The notes under the pieces were generated by a model that was given only the letters and a program-made list of their open reading frames with translations, searched no databases and was not told where the DNA came from. The position numbers and the translations under genes are program-made. Of a DNA stretch of 64,000 nt, positions 48,666-58,346 are shown piece by piece (positions within the stretch are counted from its first letter, which is position 1; each line of letters opens with the position of its first letter). This DNA comes from Paenibacillus woosongensis. Its GTDB lineage: Bacteria; Bacillota; Bacilli; Paenibacillales; Paenibacillaceae. The stretch lies in the NCBI RefSeq assembly GCF_030122845.1, contig NZ_CP126084.1, positions 4,860,501-4,924,500 of the forward strand. The letters run 5' to 3'.

Positions 48666-50454
48666 GGACGTGTTTCTCCTTATTTTCTGTAAATGGTAAT
48701 GTCAAAGTGATTTTTACACCCTCGCCGGAAGGGCTCTGCAGTTCCATGGAACAAGCTGTTCCGTAAATCATCTTGATCCGTTCATGGACATTGCGCAGGC
48801 CGATGCCTGAAATATGCTGATTATCCCGCGTTTCCCCCTCGATCTTCCCTTTGGAATGAAACAGATTCATCACATCTTCCAGCTGCTCCTCTGTCATTCC
48901 TTTCCCGTTATCCTGCACGCAAATAAACAGCTTAGTTTCGGTCTTCCAGGAGGAAATTGAAATTTCGCCACTCTTTTGCTCGAGTCCATGAATGTATGCG
49001 TTTTCAATGAGTGGCTGCAAAGTAAACCTCGGAATAGTTTCCAACAAGGTGTTGGAAGCGAGACTGATCTTGAGTTCCACCTTATCCATATGCCTGTAAT
49101 TCATTAATTTCATATAATGCTCCACCGTTGCGACTTCCTCATGCAAGGGTATGAATTCATTATTCCGGTTAATCGTCATTCGGAGCAAAGTGGATAAAGA
49201 CTCAATGATTTTAGCGATTTCGCCTTCACCCTTCATCATGACCTGAAGACGAATGGAGTTCAAAATGTTAAACAGGAAATGGGGATTAATCTGGGCCTGC
49301 AGCAATTCCAGCTCAGCGATCCGCTTCCGGTTTTGCTCCCATTCGATTTGGCGGACCATTTCCTCAATCCGATCCAGCATTCGGTCAAACGATACCCCCA
49401 ATTGGCCGATTTCGTCCGTTCCTTCGACTTTGGAACGTACATTGAGGTCGCCTCCCTGTACTCTGCCCGAGGTTCTGGCCAATCGGATGATCGGATACGT
49501 AAATTGACGGAGCAAGTAGTACATGACGATAGAGAATATGATGACGAACAACATTTGCAGCAAAAACAAATAATTAATAAAACTGCCAATATTCCCCGTG
49601 ACTTTCCGGGAGTCGATCAAGCTTTGCAGGCTCCAGCCCGCATAAGCAAGCGGATGGTCCACGGACAAATATTCCGTGCCGTTCCAATTCACCACAGCCT
49701 GGCCGCCGGCCGAATGGGCTTCGGGAGCAGGTCGTCCGAGCTGTTCCAGGTCCGTATGCGAAATGATTTTTCCTGCCGAATCTTTCAGCAAAATGGTTTG
49801 ATCCGAGGCATATTTACTTAAGATTTGATGGAATTGCTCTTCAGGCTTGCTAATAATAATGTATGAGTTCGGACTGTGGGCATATAGCTGAAAGGTACGG
49901 GCCACGGTGATGACATTAGGATGTTTGCCGGCTTCCGACACGACATAGTTAGGCTGCGGCGCAATAAATCTCGTTGTATTTATCGGATCGTCCGCCATCT
50001 TCTGCAGCCAATCCGCATGATATATTGTAGAAAAATCTATATTATGCGTAGGATAATTCGTAAAATAGAGCCCGTTCGGCATAAGGATGGTCAAGTAGGT
50101 TTTATCCCGGATATAGGTAAAATCGCCGAGGTTTTCGGTTATTTTTCTAAAGGTGGAAAGGTCGATTGAATTATAGCCTTCTTCATTGTATTGCATCCAC
50201 GCGGAACGCAATTGGGTGATGATTTCGCTGCTGTATTGGATCGAATTCGTGACGGAAATCATGTCACTGACTATATTGGCTATATATAAATCAGAGACTT
50301 CCAAGGATTGCTCGGCATTAAGGATCGCTTTTCGCTTGAACTCATCCTTGGTATGGATACCGGTGAGCGCCAGTGAGATGATGGACGGAAGCATTAGACA
50401 TAAGAGCGAGGTATAAATAAGTTTGTGTCTCCAGCTTATCTTGATCCTGTTCAT
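48658..50454 (-). CDS. sensor histidine kinase (YesM-like)
   Basis: A 598-residue membrane kinase. One N-terminal helix, a large extracellular sensor region, a second helix near 300 and a HAMP domain are followed by the His_kinase box QINPHFLFNILNSIR with the phospho-His, then a GHKL ATPase domain ending in GIGLRNVHERIKMIYG. ATG 50454 follows AAGGAAGGGA by 9 bases. It is paired with the overlapping YesN-like regulator; the sensor probably detects an extracellular carbohydrate. Confidence 0.92.
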   Translation of the reverse strand: MNRIKISWRHKLIYTSLLCLMLPSIISLALTGIHTKDEFKRKAILNAEQSLEVSDLYIANIVSDMISVTNSIQYSSEIITQLRSAWMQYNEEGYNSIDLSTFRKITENLGDFTYIRDKTYLTILMPNGLYFTNYPTHNIDFSTIYHADWLQKMADDPINTTRFIAPQPNYVVSEAGKHPNVITVARTFQLYAHSPNSYIIISKPEEQFHQILSKYASDQTILLKDSAGKIISHTDLEQLGRPAPEAHSAGGQAVVNWNGTEYLSVDHPLAYAGWSLQSLIDSRKVTGNIGSFINYLFLLQMLFVIIFSIVMYYLLRQFTYPIIRLARTSGRVQGGDLNVRSKVEGTDEIGQLGVSFDRMLDRIEEMVRQIEWEQNRKRIAELELLQAQINPHFLFNILNSIRLQVMMKGEGEIAKIIESLSTLLRMTINRNNEFIPLHEEVATVEHYMKLMNYRHMDKVELKISLASNTLLETIPRFTLQPLIENAYIHGLEQKSGEISISSWKTETKLFICVQDNGKGMTEEQLEDVMNLFHSKGKIEGETRDNQHISGIGLRNVHERIKMIYGTACSMELQSPSGEGVKITLTLPFTENKEKHVHV

Positions 50455-50481
50455 GGGGCCGGTTCCCTTCCTTTTATATAA

Positions 50482-50514
50482 AAATAGAGGGGATGCCTCA
50501 GGCGGCATCCTCCT
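50482..50514 (-). terminator. terminator between sugar-binding protein gene and kinase gene
   Basis: GGAGGATGCC/GGCATCCCCTC stem followed on the minus strand by TATTTTTATA. It separates the transport operon from the two-component genes or attenuates readthrough into them. Confidence 0.75.
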
Positions 50515-50532
50515 TCTACTATAACGCAGCGA

Positions 50533-51882
50533 TCATTTGTTTGCATCGATTATCTTCTGCAGGCTGGACTTAATCTTTCCAATCGTGGTATCGATATCCG
50601 CCTTGCCCAGCAAATATTGATCCACCTCAGAGATGTAAGCGTTCTCCAGATCGCCGGCATAAGGCACGACAACCGGAGGATTCGGGAGCTTCGTTACGGA
50701 CAGAGTGTTCATCAGCGATTCTTTATCGATCTTGTCCGGAGATGGCGTCGAGGCAATAATGGCGTCAAGCTCTTTGCCTACATCCGCCTGCCTCCAGGCC
50801 GACAATTGTTTGGTCAGTGACATGCCTTCCGTCGAAAGGAACCGGATAAATTCATAGGACTCCTGTTTATGCTTGGAATGCGATGAAATAACCAGCGAAT
50901 CAGCTCCGCCGTAAGAGTAAACTTCGTCACCCTTGTTGTTTGTAGGCCAAGGTGCAAAGGCAGTTACGAACGTGGCGGGAATCGTTTCCGTTCCTCCGGC
51001 TTCCGCAATCATCCACGGGCCTGTCGGCAGCATGCTGGCCTTGCCTTGGAAAAACTGATCGCGATAAGGTATTTTTTGCGTTATTACGTCCTGGTAAGGC
51101 GTTGCGGACTTATCTACTTTCTCCATATCGTATCGGAGCTCGAGAGACTTTTTCATTAACGGATTATCCGCGTCTACCGCCGTTCCCTCATCATTCAGAA
51201 TGCCTTGATTGTCGGGAGCGCTGTATTTGTTCAGCAACAGATAGTCCTTCCAGGTATGGAAGTGAGCTCCGTAATGCTTGCTTGCGCCTTCGCCGCTAGT
51301 TAACCGTTTGGCATAGTCACGGAATTCATCCCAGGTCCAGCTCTCAGGAACAGACAGACCTGCCTCGGTTAACTGGTCTTTATTCAACAGGATTAGCCAA
51401 GGTCCGAATTTTCCCGGTAAGGAGTAACGTTTGCCATCTACTTTCATTTGTTCGGCTTTATACTCGTCCTCATAAACCAAGCCTTCCTTGGCGATGTAAT
51501 CATCAAGCGGCTCCAGCATATCGTTGTTGGCCCGTTGGCTGAAATTAGGTGTGGAGTTAATCGAGAATACGTCAAATTCTTCACCTGAAGCGTACATGAT
51601 ATCCAATTTCTTTAATGTCTCGTTGGAGTCATTCTCAACCAATGGAACGTACTCAACAGTAATATGGGGATATTTCTGTTGGAAGGCATCGATCGCTGGC
51701 TGATAGACCTCAGGGCTCTCCCAGTTGATGAATTTGATCGTTACATGTTCCGCGGCAGTATTTCCAGCCCCCGAATCATTTGCAGGCGAAGCAGCATTCT
51801 GTTTCGGCTCGCTGCCGCAGCCGGACAGCAGGCTAGTCAGCAAAGCGGATAAAGCAACGAATAATGCCCACTTTTTTCTCAA
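50533..51882 (-). CDS. ABC sugar transporter substrate-binding lipoprotein
   Basis: A 449-residue extracellular binding protein of the family-1 sugar type. The lipobox is LLSGCGS. The mature protein begins with a Ser/Ala/Asn linker, and KFINWESPEVYQPAIDAFQQ with DVFSINSTPNFS follow. The start is a TTG at 51882, 7 bases after AGGAGG. It is last in the order GH2-permease-permease-binding protein and precedes a terminator. Ligand is inferred to be a glucuronide or aldouronate-type oligosaccharide from the neighbouring enzyme. Confidence 0.9.
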   Translation of the reverse strand: MRKKWALFVALSALLTSLLSGCGSEPKQNAASPANDSGAGNTAAEHVTIKFINWESPEVYQPAIDAFQQKYPHITVEYVPLVENDSNETLKKLDIMYASGEEFDVFSINSTPNFSQRANNDMLEPLDDYIAKEGLVYEDEYKAEQMKVDGKRYSLPGKFGPWLILLNKDQLTEAGLSVPESWTWDEFRDYAKRLTSGEGASKHYGAHFHTWKDYLLLNKYSAPDNQGILNDEGTAVDADNPLMKKSLELRYDMEKVDKSATPYQDVITQKIPYRDQFFQGKASMLPTGPWMIAEAGGTETIPATFVTAFAPWPTNNKGDEVYSYGGADSLVISSHSKHKQESYEFIRFLSTEGMSLTKQLSAWRQADVGKELDAIIASTPSPDKIDKESLMNTLSVTKLPNPPVVVPYAGDLENAYISEVDQYLLGKADIDTTIGKIKSSLQKIIDANK

Positions 51883-51975
51883 TTTAAACCCTCCTTTATT
51901 TTAAAAACACATCTGAATCGTACCATCAAAATTTTTATGGCCAAAGCTACAATTTTGACTCGTTTCGCATTATTT

Positions 51976-52809
51976 TTACCCTTTTACGCCACCAAGTGCG
52001 ATGCCTTCAATGACCTGCTTCTGAGCAAGAATGAAGATGATGATCAGCGGAATAATCGCCGAAACTGCGCCAGCCATGGTCAAGGAATAGAACACTCCGC
52101 TTTCCGAAGCAAACTTCTGAATGGCCAGCTGAATCGTCTCCAGGTTACGGCTCCGGAGAAAGATCAGCGGATTGGCATAATCGTTCCAGGTCCATATAAA
52201 TCGCAGAATGGCGTAAGTGACCAGTGCTGGACGAACCAGCGGCACGGCCACCCGCAGAAACAAGGTCGGTTGTCCGGCGCCGTCTATTCTGGCGGCATCA
52301 AGACAATCCTTCTGCAGCCCCATGAAAAATTGCCGCAGCATAAATGTGCCGAGCGCACTGAATGAACCGAGCAGGATTAAGCCCAGATGGCTATCGAACA
52401 GATGCAGCCATTTAAAGATCATGAATTGCGGGACCATAATCGAATAGTTAGGAATCATGAACGTCATGAGTACCAGGACGAACAAGAAATTTTTCCCCTT
52501 GAAATAAATCAGCCCAAAAGCATAGGCAGCCATGGAGGATACGGTAAGGGACAACAAAGTGGTCAACACGCTTACCTTAATTGTATTCCAATAATATAGA
52601 TAAAAGGGAGTTTCCTCAAACCAGACTTTGCTGTAATTTTTGTAAACTTGCCAATGCCGGGGAATCCACTCAATCGGGTATTTAAATACATCGATTTCCG
52701 GTTTAAATGAAGCCGAGATCATCCATAGGAAAGGCAGCAAAAAAGCGATACCCAGAACGGTCATTAATAGCGTGAGGGCGATTTTCCCTAAATCAAGCGA
52801 TTTTTTCAT
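51976..52809 (-). CDS. ABC sugar transporter permease (MalG-like)
   Basis: A 277-residue permease with about six helices. The EAA loop is LQKDCLDAARIDGAGQPTLF with the following RVAVPLVRPAL, typical of carbohydrate importers. ATG 52809 follows GGGAGG by 5 bases; a longer reading to 52884 has no site and would overlap the other permease gene. It is 14 bases after the partner permease. Confidence 0.92.
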   Translation of the reverse strand: MKKSLDLGKIALTLLMTVLGIAFLLPFLWMISASFKPEIDVFKYPIEWIPRHWQVYKNYSKVWFEETPFYLYYWNTIKVSVLTTLLSLTVSSMAAYAFGLIYFKGKNFLFVLVLMTFMIPNYSIMVPQFMIFKWLHLFDSHLGLILLGSFSALGTFMLRQFFMGLQKDCLDAARIDGAGQPTLFLRVAVPLVRPALVTYAILRFIWTWNDYANPLIFLRSRNLETIQLAIQKFASESGVFYSLTMAGAVSAIIPLIIIFILAQKQVIEGIALGGVKG

Positions 52810-52823
52810 AGCAGCCTCCCGCA

Positions 52824-53744
52824 TTAATAATTCACCCATTTGTTTTGACCGTACAGTTGAATCACCGTAATCAACATGACGCATCCAAACAAGAATAAGG
52901 CGATCGATGAAGCATAACCGGTTTTCAAATTTTCAAAGGCGGTTGTGTACAGGTAATAGGTGATGACTGAGGTCGAGTAAGATGGCCCCCCGCCTGTAAG
53001 AACTTTAATGATATCAAAGGATTTGAAGCTTGAAATCAGACCGGTGATAAGCAAAAAGAATGTCGTCGGCGAGACGAGCGGAAACGTAATCTTCCAGAAC
53101 TTCGTTCTAAAGCCTGCCCCGTCGATTTCCGCCGATTCATACAGGTCTTTGGAAATCGATTGCAAGGCAGCCAGGTAAACGACGAGACTAAAGCCGATAC
53201 CAACCCACACCATAATGATCATGACGGAAGGAAGCGCGTAGTGCAGATCGGCCAGCCACTTCGGCGGATCGGAGATTCCGACCGCCCGCAAGGTCTGGTT
53301 GACGGGCCCGTAGGACGGCTGGAACAACAATTGGAATACAATGGCCACAGCCACGATACTTGAAATATACGGCATGAAAAAAACAACCTTGAACACGCTT
53401 TTAAAATAAACGTATTTGTCGATGATGACGGCGAATACTAATCCGATCAATAGCTGTACAGGCACGGCCAGCAGCAGGATCAGATTGTTCTTGAAGGAAG
53501 TGAGGAAGACCGGGTCATCGAGCAGTTTCCCGAAGTTTTTCAAGCCAACGAACTTGATTTTATCGAGATGGGCAATAAAGCTCCATTCTGTAAAACTCAA
53601 AATAAAAGTAATGACGGTCGGAATGATGGTCAGAATCAGCAGTCCGATCAGCATTGGGGCAACGAAGACATAGCCGGCGAGATTTTCTTCTTTTTCGGTA
53701 TTTATTTTTTTGCGTCTCGTTTTTGGGGTGGACATCGCGCTCAC
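52824..53744 (-). CDS. ABC sugar transporter permease (MalF-like)
   Basis: A 306-residue permease with about six helices. The N-terminus is a charged cytoplasmic stretch, and the EAA loop is SISKDLYESAEIDGAGFRTK. The start is a GTG at 53744, 6 bases after AGGAGGG. It follows the GH2 gene by 31 bases and pairs with the downstream MalG-like permease. Confidence 0.92.
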   Translation of the reverse strand: MSAMSTPKTRRKKINTEKEENLAGYVFVAPMLIGLLILTIIPTVITFILSFTEWSFIAHLDKIKFVGLKNFGKLLDDPVFLTSFKNNLILLLAVPVQLLIGLVFAVIIDKYVYFKSVFKVVFFMPYISSIVAVAIVFQLLFQPSYGPVNQTLRAVGISDPPKWLADLHYALPSVMIIMVWVGIGFSLVVYLAALQSISKDLYESAEIDGAGFRTKFWKITFPLVSPTTFFLLITGLISSFKSFDIIKVLTGGGPSYSTSVITYYLYTTAFENLKTGYASSIALFLFGCVMLITVIQLYGQNKWVNY

Positions 53745-53775
53745 AGTTTACCCTCCTCTTCTTGCTGGTGTTGTA

Positions 53776-55554
53776 TCATGGGTTAATATTTTTGTAAAAA
53801 TCCTGCATCACATAGAACGCGGGTTTTTTATAGCTTTTGTCCGCATTCAATAGCCCTTTGGTATTGTAATAGTCTTGAGTAATCGGATGAAGCCTTCTCG
53901 GGCAGCGGAAGTCGTAAAGAATCCAGGGGCTGGTTCCCTTGATATAAGGAATTTGGCCAAGCACCTCTACCTGTTTTTTATAGATGTCCAACTGGCAATC
54001 CTCGGTTCCTTTATCATCGGCGGTACCCCGATGTCCGGCTTTGGCATCGGCGCCGAATTCGGTAATGAGAACGGGCTTTGCCGGCTTGCTGTTCTCAAAC
54101 AGCTTGATCAGATTGGTGAAATCGGTCTGATACCATCCGTAATATTGATTGGCCCCAATAATGTCCAGATACTCGGCAAGGCGGTCGTCAATGACATGAT
54201 TGACATGGTCCAGGAGGCATGCAGCGGACACTAGCCGGGTCGGATCCCACTTTTTCGCCGTCATGGCCAAGGAACTCATAAATTTCAGTCTCGCATCGGT
54301 ATCGGCATTTTCGTTGCCCACGGACCAGATGATGACGCTGGCTCGGTTGCGGTCTCTTTTAATGAGCTCGATCAGCTGGTTTTCTGCGTCCTGATAGGTT
54401 GCTTCGTTATGGAATTGGATAGCCCAGTAGACGGGAATCTCCTCCCAGAGCATGATGCCCATTTCATCGGCGATTTTTGCCGCCTTTTCGGTATGGGGGT
54501 AATGAGCCAGCCTCATGTAGTTGCAGTTCATCTCTTTGGCTAATGTAAAATTCTCAATAATCTCTGCTTCCGTAACGGCTTTGCCGTTGAGCACACTTTC
54601 CTCATGAGCGCTGATGCCCTTCAGGAAGATTTTGCTGCCGTTTAACAAAATGTCCGTACCCTCTACGCGGATTTCACGGAATCCGATGTTCTCGCTAATC
54701 ACGTCGTTTTCGAAAACCGCTTTGACCTTATACAGCTTCGGATGCTCAGGGCTCCATAATTCCGGTTTGGCGTCAATCACAGCAGATGCTCTGCCGTCCG
54801 ATACTTCAAGCGGAAAAGTAATCCCCAGCTCTTCAATGGTTAGTTCCCCGAGGCCATTCCGGTTCGAACCCTCCACCTCTAGCTCGACCTTGATCTTCGA
54901 GAACCCGCTTCCGGGAACCAAGGTGATGGAGAAATTCTTAATGAACGTTTCCGGCAGCCGTATGATTTCTACATCCCGGTAAATGCCCCCGTAGTTGAAC
55001 CAGTCCGTATTATCCGTAGGAACCTGGCTCGGTTTGCGCGTATTGTTTGCGACGGCTATGATCCGGTTATATTTCTTTAGAATGCCCGTCACTTCGACAT
55101 AGAAGGGGGTGGAGCCTCCCTTATGGCAACCGAGATATTCCCGATTCAAAAAGATTTTCGCATCGTAATTGACTGCACCGAATTTGATGAACACCCGCTC
55201 CTCCCCTCTGTTGCCGTACTGGAATGTCCGGGTGTACACCACGCTTCCTTCATAGTAAAAATACTTCTCCCCCTGGGTATTCCAGCAGGATGGAACCGTC
55301 ATGGTCTCCCACTCGTCGAAGCTGAAATCCATGGGATTGGTTCTGCCCTCGGAATCCTCGTAGCTTTCTTTATACCAATCGGCCCTGAGACAGGTATCGT
55401 ATTGGTCAATTCCGAAATGCCAGTTCCCGTTTAAAGATTCCTTCTCTCTGCCATGGTCGTAAATCATGCTCTGATGAGTGATTCTCTTGGATAAATAACG
55501 ATCCTCAAACGATTCATTGTGAAGCGCATCGACAAAATTCACAGCCGGGTTCAT
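53776..55554 (-). CDS. glycoside hydrolase family 2, probable beta-glucuronidase
   Basis: A 592-residue GH2 enzyme: jelly-roll, immunoglobulin-like and TIM-barrel domains in order. The acid/base Glu is in IIWSVGNEN and the nucleophile Glu in VLITEFGADA. Near the C-terminus NTKG (Asn564, Lys566) matches the NxK motif that binds the glucuronate carboxylate in beta-glucuronidases; beta-galactosidases lack it. No signal peptide is seen, so it acts on imported glycosides. The ATG follows CAGGGAGGAATGTCTGA. It is first in the operon with the ABC importer. Confidence 0.88.
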   Translation of the reverse strand: MNPAVNFVDALHNESFEDRYLSKRITHQSMIYDHGREKESLNGNWHFGIDQYDTCLRADWYKESYEDSEGRTNPMDFSFDEWETMTVPSCWNTQGEKYFYYEGSVVYTRTFQYGNRGEERVFIKFGAVNYDAKIFLNREYLGCHKGGSTPFYVEVTGILKKYNRIIAVANNTRKPSQVPTDNTDWFNYGGIYRDVEIIRLPETFIKNFSITLVPGSGFSKIKVELEVEGSNRNGLGELTIEELGITFPLEVSDGRASAVIDAKPELWSPEHPKLYKVKAVFENDVISENIGFREIRVEGTDILLNGSKIFLKGISAHEESVLNGKAVTEAEIIENFTLAKEMNCNYMRLAHYPHTEKAAKIADEMGIMLWEEIPVYWAIQFHNEATYQDAENQLIELIKRDRNRASVIIWSVGNENADTDARLKFMSSLAMTAKKWDPTRLVSAACLLDHVNHVIDDRLAEYLDIIGANQYYGWYQTDFTNLIKLFENSKPAKPVLITEFGADAKAGHRGTADDKGTEDCQLDIYKKQVEVLGQIPYIKGTSPWILYDFRCPRRLHPITQDYYNTKGLLNADKSYKKPAFYVMQDFYKNINP

Positions 55555-55675
55555 TCAGACATTCCTCCCTGTATATGCTCTGGAACTTATTTAATCACTT
55601 CAGAAATCCATCTCATAGCAACAGATTTGACTGATCTTGAAATTATTTGACTACAACGGTTTTCAGTTATAATGC

Positions 55676-55714
55676 CTAAAAAAATCAGCCTGTTGAATGA
55701 TCAACAGGCTGATT
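55676..55714 (-). terminator. Rho-independent terminator of the formate/nitrite transporter gene
   Basis: A perfect 13-base stem (AATCAGCCTGTTG/CAACAGGCTGATT) followed by TTTTTTT on the minus strand, 20 bases after the stop of that gene. Confidence 0.9.
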
Positions 55715-55733
55715 CGCTTCTTAAGTTATTAAA

Positions 55734-56561
55734 TTATACGTGCTTGCTTACGGGAACGGATGCAAGCTCAGACTTCTGCACAGCTGTAGTCTTTCTGTCC
55801 TTCAAATAAGCCGTCCAATAAGCCCCTGCGACAAACAGGGCGCCTCCGGTCAAATTGCCTAGCCAGACGGGCACGAAATTTCTAATATAATCCCCCCAAG
55901 AGAAATAACCCTCAAATATCGCCGCGGGAATAAGGAACATGTTCGCAACAACGTGCTGAAAGCCGATGGCAACAAAAGCCATCGTCGGGAACCAGATGCC
56001 GAGGATTTTGCCGCTTATATTATCGGCGCCATAGGAGAGCCACACGGCAAGAGCAACGAGCCAGTTGCAGCCAATCCCGGATACAAAAGCCTGCAGGAAG
56101 CTGTCATCCAGCTTATGCCCGGCCATCGCGATCAATTTATCAAGATAAGGACCACTGGCCGTCAGCCCGACGACATGCCCGAAGAAATAAGCTACAAAGA
56201 CAGCGCCCAGGAAATTGGCAATCGTAATCAGCACGATATTCTTCAGCATTTCCAGCGTCGTGATGCGCCTGGCCATCCGCGCGAGCGGCACGGCCATCAT
56301 GTTGCCCGTCAACAGCTCGCCGCCAGCAAGCAGGACGAGAATCAGGCCGATCGGAAACACAGCGGCACCGATAAAATTGACGATGCTTCCCCATTCCTGC
56401 GGCGCATTACTGATCACCCGTATATCGAGCAAAAATCCAAGCGCAATAAAAGCACCGCCGAGAAATCCTAATATCATCACAGTCAGCAGCGGATTGCGCG
56501 CCTTCTGGACTCCCGTATCCACGGTTATTTCCGCAATTTGCGGCGGTTTGTAATAAGCCAT
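55734..56561 (-). CDS. formate/nitrite transporter (FNT) channel
   Basis: A 275-residue pentameric channel family member with six helices. FNT features are GGELLTGNMM, GIGCNWLVALAVWL and AFVAIGFQHVVANMF with the pore His. It could carry formate, nitrite or hydrosulfide. ATG 56561 follows GAGGAG by 9 bases; the longer reading to 56648 adds a polar tail without a site. It lies downstream of the NADH oxidase gene, separated by a terminator. Confidence 0.92.
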   Translation of the reverse strand: MAYYKPPQIAEITVDTGVQKARNPLLTVMILGFLGGAFIALGFLLDIRVISNAPQEWGSIVNFIGAAVFPIGLILVLLAGGELLTGNMMAVPLARMARRITTLEMLKNIVLITIANFLGAVFVAYFFGHVVGLTASGPYLDKLIAMAGHKLDDSFLQAFVSGIGCNWLVALAVWLSYGADNISGKILGIWFPTMAFVAIGFQHVVANMFLIPAAIFEGYFSWGDYIRNFVPVWLGNLTGGALFVAGAYWTAYLKDRKTTAVQKSELASVPVSKHV

Positions 56562-56663
56562 GGTTATCATCTCCTCTTGATCTGAGCCATAATCTATCTC
56601 TACTTTATCCTCATTGTATCGTGCCTTGGAGCGCCGGCAATGTAACATAAGTCACTTTGGATA

Positions 56664-56708
56664 TGAAAGAAGCCACCGCTCAAGGGATGATCTCCTCTGG
56701 CGGTGGCC
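56664..56708 (-). terminator. terminator of the NADH oxidase gene
   Basis: GCCACCGC/GCGGTGGC stem around a long loop, followed by TTCTTTC on the minus strand, 40 bases after the NADH oxidase stop. Confidence 0.65.
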
Positions 56709-56747
56709 ATAAGCTTGATTAGGATATGGCTACTTTCCCTGCGGCGG

Positions 56748-58109
56748 TTACACGTGGACGATTTCCGCTGTCTTTCCTTCAGGGAGTACCTGCAATCCGG
56801 CACTGTTCAAGAAATTCCATGGCTTGTTAAAATGCGGCTGGAAGAAGAAATCCACGAAGGCGAGCTCCTCCATCTTCATCTCGTTTTGGATGCAGACAGA
56901 AATCGTATTGATCGCTTGCGTCAAATCCACCTTCGACATGATTTGCGCGCCGAGAATGCGGTTTGTTCCTTGCTCGTATACGAGCTTCAGTGTAACCTTC
57001 TCATGGGTCGGCATGAATTCCGGACGGTAGCTGTCAGTCACCAGTACCGAGTCTGCTTCAAGCCCGGCTTCCCTGGCTGCCGACTCCGTCAGACCGGTTG
57101 CCGCAATGTTATTCTCGTAAATCTTGATGCCCGATGTCCCTTGAGTACCTAAATATTTCACCGTAGGCGATACCAGGTTGCGTGCGGCTAATGTCCCCAT
57201 GCGAACGGCATTGGTGGCAAGTGGAATATATGCATGGCTCTTAAGCGGATTATAATATACGGCGCAGCTGTCGCCTGCCGCGAACACATCCCGTTTGCTC
57301 GTCTGCATGTACTCGTCGACGATGATCGCCCCGTTATCCAGCATATCGACCTGGCCCTTCAGCAGCTCCGTATTCGGCTTGAAGCCGATGCAGAGAATGA
57401 CGACATCTGCGGCATACCGGCCATGATCGGTAATAACGACATTCACCTTGCCCTCTTCGCCTTCAAACCGCACGACCTTCTCCCCAAGCGCCAGGGCAAT
57501 TCCGCGTTCGCGCAGGGTATCCTCGATGATGTCCGTGTATTCCGCATCAAGATATTTGCTCAAGATCCGCTCTTCTGCGTCAATCAGCGTCACGTTCTTG
57601 CCGTTCATTTGAAAGGCTTCGACCAGCTCAATGCCAATGTATCCTGCGCCGACGACGACAATATTTTGCGCTTCCTTCCCTTTTTCAATGATCAAATTGG
57701 CATGATTGAAGCTTTTGGACAGAATAATGTTGTCCAGCTCGATTCCTGGGAATCGGGGCACGACAGGCCACGATCCCGTCGTTACGATCAGCTTGTCGAA
57801 ATGATCCGTAAATTCCTCCCCGGTCTGCAAATTCCGTGCCGTTAACTGCTTCCGGTCCGTGTCCACGGCGGTCACTTCGTGAAGCATTTTCGTCTTTACG
57901 CCAAGCTCCGCAAGCTGCCCGGGCGATGAATAGAACAACCCCTGGGGATCCTTCACCACGCCGCCGACATATAAAGCTATACCGCACGACAGGAATGAAA
58001 TGTTGTCATTGCGCTCATATACGGTAATCTCCGCTTCTGGATATAATTTAGCTGTATTTACAATGGCTGCCGTCCCCGCATGCGTACATCCAATAACTGC
58101 TACTCTCAT
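56748..58109 (-). CDS. nox: FAD-dependent NADH oxidase / CoA-disulfide reductase family
   Basis: A 453-residue flavoprotein. The FAD motif is VIGCTHAGTAAI at the N-terminus. The active Cys is in SFLSCGIALYVGG (about residue 43). The NADH motif is VVVGAGYIGIELVEAF, and VFAAGDSCAVYYNP completes FAD binding. It looks closest to water-forming NADH oxidases such as NoxE, which recycle NAD+. ATG 58109 follows AAGGAGGAAGAAATC. Three Fnr/Rex-like sites lie upstream, fitting redox control. Confidence 0.88.
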   Translation of the reverse strand: MRVAVIGCTHAGTAAIVNTAKLYPEAEITVYERNDNISFLSCGIALYVGGVVKDPQGLFYSSPGQLAELGVKTKMLHEVTAVDTDRKQLTARNLQTGEEFTDHFDKLIVTTGSWPVVPRFPGIELDNIILSKSFNHANLIIEKGKEAQNIVVVGAGYIGIELVEAFQMNGKNVTLIDAEERILSKYLDAEYTDIIEDTLRERGIALALGEKVVRFEGEEGKVNVVITDHGRYAADVVILCIGFKPNTELLKGQVDMLDNGAIIVDEYMQTSKRDVFAAGDSCAVYYNPLKSHAYIPLATNAVRMGTLAARNLVSPTVKYLGTQGTSGIKIYENNIAATGLTESAAREAGLEADSVLVTDSYRPEFMPTHEKVTLKLVYEQGTNRILGAQIMSKVDLTQAINTISVCIQNEMKMEELAFVDFFFQPHFNKPWNFLNSAGLQVLPEGKTAEIVHV

Positions 58110-58168
58110 GATTTCTTCCTCCTTATGATGACCCGATGTTTTATATTGTTCAATAATCGGGATGTTTA

Positions 58169-58257
58169 TTGTGAAATATATCACTTATAAAAATGAAATA
58201 TTGTGAAAACATTCACCTTGTGACTCTTATTATAGTGTGATCTTTTTCACAATACAA
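58169..58257 (-). promoter_or_regulatory. nox promoter with three Fnr/Rex-like operators
   Basis: The promoter is TTGTAT (58257-58252) and TATAAT (58234-58229) with a 17-base spacer on the minus strand. Three TGTGA-N6-TCAC dyads (18-base windows 58169-58186, 58201-58218 and 58235-58252) are spaced 32-34 bases apart. The one at 58235-58252 fills the spacer and is an exact TGTGA-N6-TCACA, the Bacillus Fnr/CRP consensus; all three also resemble the Rex box TTGTGAA-N4-TTCACAA. Position suggests repression. Confidence 0.65.
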
Positions 58258-58346
58258 GGGGTTATGATTATTTTTTTAGGGTAATGATAAATATCCCAGC
58301 AATTTAGGGATATTGCCAATATCATCTAGATACCGGAGGACTGCCC

